The position numbers were made by a program, and so were the translations under genes. 64,000 bases of DNA from Nemophila menziesii. Its lineage: Eukaryota > Streptophyta > Magnoliopsida > Boraginales > Hydrophyllaceae. The DNA is taken from the NCBI GenBank assembly GCA_029959085.1, contig JARWIR010000016.1:25243499-25307498 (forward strand), written 5' to 3'. The notes beneath the pieces were generated by a model. The model was not told the DNA's origin and ran no database searches. It worked only from the letters and a program-made list of their open reading frames with translations. Shown here piece by piece: positions 56,675-64,000 of this stretch (positions are counted from its first letter, which is position 1; the number at the start of each line of letters is the position of its first letter).

Positions 56675-56811
56675 GTTAGCTCAGTTTTGCTTTCCTTGTA
56701 ATCATCATCCATACTACTTAGTTTGTGAAAACACCATCAATCTTTTTTCAATGTCTCAAACAATTGCTTTTGGGACATAGGTGTAAACACTTTATATTGG
56801 TGATACAATGC
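56675..56811 (+). pseudogene. Duplicate of the TNP gene 3' end, right part
   Basis: About 132 bp matching the TNP 3' UTR at 33978-34113 (GCTCAGTTTTGCTT, then ACACCATCA-TCTTTTTT and TGTAAACACTTTATATTGG) with several substitutions, after the GTTAG duplication. It is cut at AATGC by an Athila-like LTR. Confidence 0.92.
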
Positions 56812-58345
56812 TGGTGTCGCCTAGAGTGTGATAAAAATATGATAAATAAATACGGGAAACAATGCACTAATCAACCTAGACTAAACACAGTAACTGCAAG
56901 TATTACAAGACGTATGCAAGTTTTAATGATAAGTTAGATTCGTTCTCAGGGACTTAGTGTGTTATACTTATGGGTAAATAAATCAAAGTAGCAATTAATA
57001 ATTAAAAGACAGAAAATAAAGATGATTGATTGAATAGGAGATGAGATTAACAACTAAATAAATTAAAGACAAAATAAATAAATATGAGATACTAAAGATG
57101 AGAGATTATAGCTTAGGTTTTGCTAGTATGCACTAATTCTTCTAATTCCTTCTATCAATTTCAGTTTATAAGGAAGATAATAGCTCTTAGATATGTAGTC
57201 ATGATTCTAAATTCTCCCCTATCCCCGGAGAGCGAACTAGGGTGGCGACCTCACAATCACGAGGGGACTACAAATAGGGTTATCCCACGCTACTAGGTTC
57301 CTAAGTGAGTCTGGCCTACTAATGATGATTGGTGATTAAAATAGACCCTAACGACTATCTAGTTAGGCTGGTGTTGTCAGGACCAGTTCTGTACACTAGA
57401 CGTTTCTGTGGTGTTTCAATAATTAGATACCCCTTCCGAGTGACCATCTAATTACTATTAGCAAAGCTTAAATTGATCATGTTTAGGACATAAATCAAAT
57501 ATATGGTTAAGCGGCTAGAATCAATTTAAAACATATAATTCCCAAAGAAACTTAGATAGAAAGAAAATAGAATTAATAGGTTATACATAATGCAAAACCC
57601 AAGCTATGGGAAAATTAGGCCATAATTGAAGGAAATAAACTAAAAGAATGATACAAATATGTCATCTTGCTCTCTTCAATAACTCTAATGATATAAAACT
57701 TAAGGACTAATTTATGAGAGGCAAGGATGACTTTACAAAGGTAAAAGGGTTTATTTATAGGTGTTTAGAAGCCCTAATTCGTTTTCTTGGAGTAGAAGAC
57801 AAGTAACTTGGAAACCTAGCCCAACTCAAATCCGTAACCCTAACATATAGAAAATGTAAGATTCTGTCGTTGATTTGTTTTGGCCGTAACTCATTCAATA
57901 CTTATCTGTTTGACGCGTTCTTTATGTCGAAACTGATCGTCTAGGAAAGCTTTATCACTTTGCTTCTAACCATTCTTTCAAATTCCTAGCCAATCTTGAG
58001 GTATGATCACTTCTTTGAACGTGGCTGGTGAATTTCAGATTTACTTGGCAACTTTATCTTTCCATATCTATCTTTTCTTTCCTTTATCTCCAATTTCCAC
58101 GCATATCTTCTTTCCTTTATCTCTTAGAATTTATTTGGCATCTAATTAATTAACATATATATTTTTAAAGCTTCACAATTAACAAACAATTAAACCAAAT
58201 ATGCTCTAAAAATAATAAATCATTAAATCAAGACAAGAAATGGGAAAGTGCACTAATACACAAGAAAACTCGACTAAAAGACTTCTAAAACACTAAAAAT
58301 GATGTCTTTAACTAAGATTAAATCATCAAAAATGGGAGACATCAA
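56812..58345 (-). repeat. 3' LTR of the right-hand Athila-like element
   Basis: 1,534 bp on the plus strand from TGGTGTCGCC to GGGAGACATCA, related to the other LTRs of this family. It is followed by AGACCTCCAACTC, the polypurine region in minus sense (GAGTTGGAGGTCT). AATGC precedes it as the presumed target duplication. Confidence 0.85.
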
Positions 58346-60615
58346 GACCTCCAACTCAAAGTTGTATCGTCCCGATACAATAAAGATAAAAACAAAGGGA
58401 AGTCTCTAAATACACACCTAGGTCAATTAAGCACAATGGAAAGAAGATAATAGAATATATAGAATAAACCTAAAGCAACTACTCTGAAAATTTCATGTAA
58501 TAATATTTACAAACTACATACCTGCACACTTGTCATATCTACAACCAACACGGTTTGAATTCAGGATTAGATTAGCTTTGCAATGTAATAAGGAGATGAA
58601 CTTTACTCAGGGTACCAAGGAGGCTATAGATTGTTCATCGAACTTCACAAGTATCCAAGGACCTACTTAACTACTCTCTATTGGCTCAATCACTTCTAGA
58701 TTACATAGAAAAGAATCAAAAGGTCTTTAAGGTTGTAATGTTGGCTTAGGGACGCTACGATAAGTATATTTGGATAATTTAGAGTGAGCTTTTGGCTCTC
58801 TCCTCACTAGCCATCAACGAATCACCTTAGAGCTTGAGTTACTTTCATAAAATGTTTCTCACTCAACCCAATGATCTCTTGATGCACAAAGTGGCATCCC
58901 CGGTAACCAAATTAAAGCATAAAGATGTCCACATAAAAATTCCTCTTTGCCGGTCCAAATATATATTCTTTTCAAATCAATTTTTTCTCCTTTGAATAGC
59001 TATGACTCTCTTTTTTATGTTGAGATATCACGCTATTTTTCTCAATTTTTTTCTTGTCATAACTTTTTTTCATTTACTATTACCCCGGCAAAGGGTTACA
59101 ATATTAACCTGTGAATCATCATCAATAATACGAATATAACACAATTAATAAGCTCAAAAATCCCAACCCAATAACAATTCCCATAATGGTGGACTAACCA
59201 CCCCAAACTCAAGCTCTAAAACAATTGTTTATGCATCGCGATTTGAGTGCGGGTCATATGGAAAAGTCCTAGGATCTAAAGGGATATGGCTTATAATGTG
59301 GCTAATAAAAAGGATTTAGAAAGGCTAGAAGGGGCTGAGAAGGATATAATATTAATTTTGGACATCAAGCTAAAAGGCAACAAGGGGCTTATGAAAGATC
59401 TGCCTTAATCACTTTCTAAACTATGCAGTTTCGTTATTCTCTTACCTTTAACACGTTCATCATATGGTTTTATCAACTAGCTTAGATCTCACGGCATACG
59501 CACCACTCATGGCTCCCTGAGATCGAACATACTTTCTATCGCATTGCTAACTAATCCTTTCTTTACTATCAATGTGTGTTTTCCTGCAAATACTCAAAGC
59601 ATACAAAATAAAGCAGCACATAAACATACTACTTTCTATCATCAACTTACTAAGCTTATGCTTTCAAGCTATTAAACACATTCTACATCTAATTCCCATG
59701 TATCAAAAATTTAAATTTCTACCTAAAAACAGAAAAATGGAGATGAGAGACAATGAATCCCCACACCCCCAACTAGGGATGGCAACGGATCGATTTTTTA
59801 CAAAAAATTCAAAAACCATAACCATACCGTTTTTAAAATTAAAAACCATATCCTAACGGTTTTAACCATCGGTTACATTTTTCAAAACCATAACCGTATT
59901 ATTCGGTTTCGGTTTTTTAAACGGTTGTGCGGTTTTTAACCATATTCAAATGATAATTTGATAAATATATTAAATTTCATAAAATAAAACCACACATATA
60001 AAATAAAACTACAAGGTTTATAAAAAATTGTGTTGGTATTTGATTAAATTGCATATATATTATTCAATTGGTTAAATCTAGCATTTTGATTTTATTTTTA
60101 GAATTTCAATCTATCTAATTTAACCTTAATTATTATAAAATTTGAAAACGCATATGATAATAAACGGTTTTCGGTTTTCTGGTTTTATTTTTATCAAAAA
60201 CCATAACCAAACGGTTTTAACCATCAGTTATACTTTTCAAAACCATAACCTAATGGTTTTAACCACGGTTTTCAATCGGTTCGGTATCATCGGTTTCGGT
60301 TTTTAACCGTAACCATTGCCATCCTTACCCCCAACTAAAAAATGAGGCGTGTCCGCACGACTCGAAAAAGACTCAAAACAGAAATTAAAATTAGCAGATA
60401 AAGCATTTATAAAAATGGTAAGGAAAAAAGAGAACATACTCTCGAGGCTATTGTCTCGCATTACCGACATCCAAGATAGGAATTGTTGGATCTTTCTTTA
60501 ATAGCTCAAGGAAGGTCATGATGTGCACTTGATTAGCTTTGATTTGTGCCACATATTTGGCCAAATAATTTCGAGCGGCTTCGACTTTATTCAATCGCTC
60601 CTCCATCTTCTCTTG
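58346..60615 (-). other. Non-coding 3' internal region, with hAT insertion
   Basis: It carries the same ordered blocks as the other Athila-like copies (GAGGCTATAGATTGTTCAT near 58620, TTTTGGCTCTCTCC near 58791, GGCAAAGGGTTACAA near 59084, GTGTCCGCACGACTC near 60346). A hAT element occupies 59774-60327. No gene is supported. Confidence 0.7.
59774..60327. mobile_element. Non-autonomous hAT element with 8-bp target duplication
   Basis: A 554-bp element with ends TAGGGATGGCAA and TTGCCATCCTTA (imperfect inverted repeats) and the exact 8-bp duplication CCCCCAAC (59766-59773 and 60328-60335). The interior is rich in AACCGTTTT/AAAACGGTT words and is non-coding. It is inserted into the Athila-like internal region. 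Confidence 0.92.
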
Positions 60616-61692
60616 CTAAAAACGATCCTCTTCTTCTTTTGAGACTTGCGTAATTCCTGCTCCTCTACAAACTTTCATGATCCAAGCATTGTCAATGTTA
60701 TTACTCATTTTAAACTCGAGTTTCTCTCCTACACCCAAAATCACATTCTCTTTCCAAACAAGACACGTGATCATAGTAGGATATTTCACATTAAATAACG
60801 AGATAGGAGAGAACGAAAATCGCATCACCTTCTCAAAGATCAACTGTGCGACATCCACTTCTTCTCCCCTCAAAATACAGTTCAAAAAGATAGCGTTCTT
60901 CTTACTTACTTCCGAATTTCTTGTGTTTCCAAAGTTATTAGTGGAAAGGAAATTGTGCCAAATTCTTGCATCCGGTTGGAGATATTTGTAAGGCCAGGGT
61001 GCCTTCAATTCTCCCTTATGTGATAGCACTCTCTCCTTATCTAAGACATGCTCAAAAAGTAAATTCCAATCAAAAGTCTTCTTATTTTCCACCGCTTCTC
61101 TATACTTACATGGTCCAACCAATTTCTTAAATTGGAAGTGGTTTCTAATCTCTTCAATTGTAAAAGGAACTAACTTGCCTCTAACTGGAACACAACCTTT
61201 ACTATCTCGGCTAAAAAGGCCTAAATATAACTCGTAAACTAATTCATGACATAAATTTGAACTTCTTACCATGAATGTAGACCAACCCAGTCTTTCACCG
61301 ATCTCCAAGAACCTCTTGTATTCTCCTTTACCAACTTCTTATTCAAATACTTTCTCATAAGCAAAAGATAGTTCATGTAATTGTTTCTTTGCAGAAGCTA
61401 ACAAGGCCTTTGAAGCTTCTTCATTCTCTTTGGGTGTAGGATCTTCGATTTGTAGAGGTTGTGTTGTGTTCTTCACGAAAGCTGGAACCTTTTTGCCCAT
61501 TGAATTAAACACAACTAGCTGACCTCTCTTTTCATGACCTGTTTTACCTTTTGTGCTGGAACTAGAACTTTTCTCACTTGATTTCTTCTCAATAGAACCC
61601 AATACCTTGCTTTTCTTCATCTCCCTCACAGTAGATAATGTTTCTGTTCTTTTAGTCATCTCAATTAACCTCCAACTGAAAGCTTTAACCAC
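60616..61692 (-). pseudogene. Downstream ORF of Athila-like element (plant transposon protein type)
   Basis: A frame of 359 codons from 61692 with a single in-frame TAA at 61339-61341. The N-terminal third is Ser/Lys-rich (IEKKSSEKSSSSSTKGK). The C-terminal part has ERLGWSTFMVRSSNLCHELV, then VPVRGKLVPFTIEEIRNHFQF and a KNAIFLNCILRGEEVDVAQL helix. The 'RG-x-x-V-x-F-x-x-x-x-I' block resembles the 'putative plant transposon protein' domain (Transposase_32 type) found in many plant repeat ORFs. It lies after integrase, the place of the extra env-like ORF in Athila elements. Function is unknown; the family call is moderate. Confidence 0.55.
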
Positions 61693-62079
61693 TCTTGAAA
61701 TTTGAAACTCTTGATTATAGGTTGAAAAAGCTTTATTTGGATTAGGAAAGGTGTTTTGATGATGATTCTCTATATGGGTAAGATGGATTTCTTGTTGATT
61801 GGTATGGATCTAAGAAATTGTTGGATGAATTTTGAAAGTTTAGTCTTTTGATTCTTGTATTCAATGTGCTTTGGTATGATTTGGGTGGTTGAATCTTCTT
61901 TATTTAGATGTAGAGAAAGGATTTGATGTGTTTTGGTGGTGATTGGGTAGTGTTTTGATGTTTGGTGAAGGTATGTTGAAGCTTTAATGGAGTTGGGAGA
62001 GGTTTAGAGAAGAAAGGAGGCTTAAAGGATTGATAAATTTGGCTTAGACTAACCTTCCTTTCTTTATAACCTAAAAAAA

Positions 62080-62390
62080 TTCTCCATCGGCTCGGACCGG
62101 CAAGCCGGTGGTCTGGTCGGCTTACCGCTCAATGATGTCATAAACCGTGTCAACCAATGAGACCACGGTTTTTGCTTGTGTGCTCTCGACATTGTACATG
62201 ATTCGTAAAACCGTGTCACGGTTTTTGGCGGGCCGGTATACCGGTGGTGCGACCGGCTAGCTGATGCGCTATTTTTCAAAAATTATCGTCTCGGCATAAA
62301 ACCTGATTCTAAAACCGTGGCACTGTTTTTGACCCACCGGCTTTCGGTCGTATGGCCGGCTTACTGGAGGGCAGGTCAGAATGTGCACAA
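62080..62390. repeat. GC-rich block of CCGG-centred palindromic words
   Basis: CGGACCGGCAAGCCGGTGG, GGGCCGGTATACCGGTGG, GCGACCGGCTAG and CACCGGCTTTCGG-type words within 300 bp, interleaved with AAACCGTG repeats. It is positionally equivalent to 20940-21400 and 41090-41180 in the related elements, but the sequence differs. Confidence 0.65.
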
Positions 62391-62589
62391 AAAATTCCTT
62401 TTCCTCCCTAACTCGATTTCATTAATACCTGAACATCAAAAACACTAGTACCTTTCTCAAATATGCAATATCAACTAAAAACAACTAATCTAAACATGAA
62501 TTAAAAACACAAAAACATAAAAAATTGCGGGTTGTCTCCCGTACAACACTTTTGTTTTACGTCTTTCAAAGTTAGACGTGTTACCTCTA

Positions 62590-62823
62590 TCAAGATTTGC
62601 GAATATATCCTCCCCAAATACGAGAAATGCTATGAACATCTACTAACCTCCGCTTGATGCCCCTCTTGGGCCTGATTTCTATCACCTTGGCTGAAACAAC
62701 CTTAGTGACAATGAATGGTCCTATCCACGAGTCTTTGTAACTTCGTGGCGTATTCTTTGGTTTGTAGGCTTTCCATGCAACTTCATGGCCGACCCCAAAC
62801 TCAATGTTTGGCTCAGTATCCAC
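62590..62823 (-). pseudogene. Ty3/gypsy integrase C-terminal domain remnant
   Basis: A 77-codon frame with VGHEVAWKAYKPKNTPRSYK, DSWIGPFIVTKVVSAKVIEI and RRLVDVHSISRI. The W-x-GPF-V-T-V pattern is the barrel-like C-terminal domain of gypsy integrases. It follows the protease frame with only a few bases between, so reverse transcriptase, RNase H and the integrase core have been removed by an internal deletion. Confidence 0.75.
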
Positions 62824-62826
62824 GGG

Positions 62827-63495
62827 TTATGCGTGGATTTCTTCTGGCACTCGATAAGGTGAAAGGCTGTGGATGATAGGAACGGTGGGATCTGACTTCC
62901 TTGGTTTCTTACCCCAGACATAGAATGTCTCGGATACGAGTTTAGCATGAAAGGTAACTGTCCCTGCCCGGAAGTTGATTATGCTCTGACTGGTGGCCAT
63001 GTAATGCCTCCCAAGTAGGATCGAAACCTGCTTATCTGCATCGAAATCAAGTATAACAAAATCAGTAGGGATAGTAATATTACCTGATCGGACATGAACG
63101 TCCTCCACTGTTCCCCATGTCTTGGTAACTGAGTTGTCAGCAAACTGCAACTTCACTGGAGCTTTCTCTGATTTCTGAAGTCCAAGTCTATTAAACACGG
63201 ACTTTAGCATAAGATTCACACCTGAACCCCCATCACACATAGCTTTTATCTTGAGCATACCATTTCTTTAAACAGGAATATTAAAGCTTCCAGGATCTTT
63301 GAGCTTCAATGGTATCTCTTTCTCTACTATTCTTGAGACTCTCTCAGCATGAGCCACAGTCTCTTTCAGGCTTCTACAACCGCTTCTTTCTCTAGAATGA
63401 TTTGCGTGAAAACTTGTTGTGGTGTAAGCCCTTTCTTTGCAATCTCAAGAATTCGGGCGTTGATGTTCTCTGGAGTATACGCCTCTACAAATGTC
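62827..63495 (-). pseudogene. Athila-type protease region
   Basis: From 63495, broken frames contain YTPENINARILEIAKKGLTP and an IPLKLKDPGSFNIPV block, then (63258-62827) AMCDGGSGVNLMLKSVFNRL, LQFADNSVTKTWGTVEDVHV, DFVILDFDADKQVSILLGRH and YMATSQSIINFRAG. This is the retropepsin-like region of Athila elements, whose normal active-site area is CDLGASINLMP; here it reads CDGGSGVNLM. A stop precedes the frame at 63258, so it is not expressed as a full Gag-protease. Confidence 0.82.
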
Positions 63496-63499
63496 TTGG

Positions 63500-64000
63500 A
63501 AAAGAAAAATAAAAAAAAATTATATTATGTATTGGAAAATAAGATAATCAAGAATCTTTTGATTAAAAAAAAATATTATTATGGGTTAATGCCCAATAGG
63601 CACCTGCCACTTTATTCCTTTGCCTATAAAAGGCGCCGTCTATCTATAAAAGAACAATGAGTAATGAAAAACTTCCCATTATGGGTCTATTTAGGAACTC
63701 AAATGGAGATTATGTACTTGGTTTCGCGGGTAAATGCGTTGCGCGTTCTCCGTTAGAAGCCGAAATTCTCGCGTTACATTTTGGTTTACATATGGCGATA
63801 CATAGGGGCTTTATTTTTCTTGTCATCTAGACCGACTCGTGTGAGTTGCATGCGCTAGTGAAGGGCGATGTGAACTCAAGGGGGTTCTCCGGTGATATAA
63901 TTAAAGCTTGTCGGGATATACTTGCGTCTAGGCAGGGTTTTGAGCTAGTTTGGTGCTATAGAGAAGCGAACAGTTGTGCGGATTGGCTGGCAAAGCAAGG
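63500..64000 (+). pseudogene. LINE-type RNase H-like (RVT_3) domain, window-edge fragment
   Basis: From ATG at 63657 the frame reads LFRNSNGDYVLGFAGKC, ARSPLEAEILALHFGLHMAI and a stop (TAG at 63829) just before TDSCELHALVKGD. It continues with ELVWCYREANSCADWLAKQ at the edge. The Glu of EAE, the Asp of TDS and the final N-x-x-ADWLAK match the RNase H-like tail of plant L1 elements. A TATAAAAGGCGCC word lies at 63625. It may be a LINE 3' part inserted in the Athila-like element, or a solitary RNase H-like ORF; the stop argues for a relic. Confidence 0.75.

Larger units (their letters stand above)
56812..64000 (-). mobile_element. Athila-like Ty3/gypsy element, runs off the window
   Basis: A minus-orientation element with its 3' LTR at 56812-58345. 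Internal sequence continues past the right edge: a non-coding block homologous to 38723-40100, a downstream ORF (61692-60616), a GC-rich palindromic patch, an integrase C-terminal frame and a protease frame directly next to each other. Reverse transcriptase, RNase H and the integrase core are deleted. A hAT element (59774-60327) and a LINE fragment (from about 63500) have inserted. If intact, its 5' LTR should lie beyond 64000, followed by a second AATGC and the rest of the TNP duplicate. Confidence 0.82.

Overview
This is a repeat-dense nuclear genomic segment from a flowering plant, most likely a eudicot. The signs are AT-rich intergenic DNA, plant-type LTR retrotransposons (a Sirevirus-like Ty1/copia element and many Athila-like Ty3/gypsy relatives), CACTA, hAT and Mutator DNA transposons, L1-type LINEs, and three recognisable host genes with plant-only architectures. 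I cannot name the species from sequence alone.

Host genes. (1) At 7920-8290 (+) there is a small two-exon gene for a secreted 96-residue precursor ending in a ROOT MERISTEM GROWTH FACTOR/GOLVEN-type peptide, DYSPPKTHPPTHK; the 80-bp intron hides it from simple ORF scans. (2) At 31063-33954 (+) there is an intact, uninterrupted 963-residue TIR-NB-ARC-TPR-like protein of the conserved TNP/XTNX class. (3) At 47164-47790 (-) there is a PRA1-family (prenylated Rab acceptor) gene carrying one in-frame TAG at codon 147. A diverged copy of the extreme 3' end of the TNP gene lies about 15 kb downstream, split by a complete copia element.

Layout. 1-8 kb: hAT fragment with a BED-type finger, MITEs, microsatellites, then the RGF-like gene. 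8.7-17.1 kb: CACTA-type DNA on the minus strand (a transposase-like gene flanked by subterminal repeat clusters, then a decayed tnp2 transposase) interrupted by a solo LTR. 17.1-24.3 kb: a decayed Athila-like element with an integrase relic and further LTRs of the same family, one holding a 177-bp perfect AAG tract. 24.3-29.5 kb: copia-like LTR debris and unassigned sequence. 30.3-34.1 kb: TNP gene. 34.7-46.1 kb: a minus-strand L1-type LINE split by a solo LTR, itself split by a 7.26-kb non-autonomous LTR element with near-identical LTRs and an intact 426-codon ORF. 46.1-48.8 kb: PRA1 gene and MITEs. 49.1-56.7 kb: a complete 7,565-bp Sirevirus-like element with 1,159-bp LTRs, 5-bp target duplication, primer-binding site and three polypurine motifs, but a frame-broken pol. 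56.8-64 kb: an Athila-like element running off the window, with a partly deleted pol, a conserved downstream ORF and a hAT insertion; a LINE RNase H relic sits at the right edge.

The strongest structural evidence is a set of exact target-site duplications (TGAAC, CCTAA, CACCT, GTTAG for LTR elements; TATATGAG and CCCCCAAC for hAT; TTATGGTAT for Mutator), which fix insertion boundaries and the order of nesting. All protein assignments were made by eye from motifs; no database search was run.
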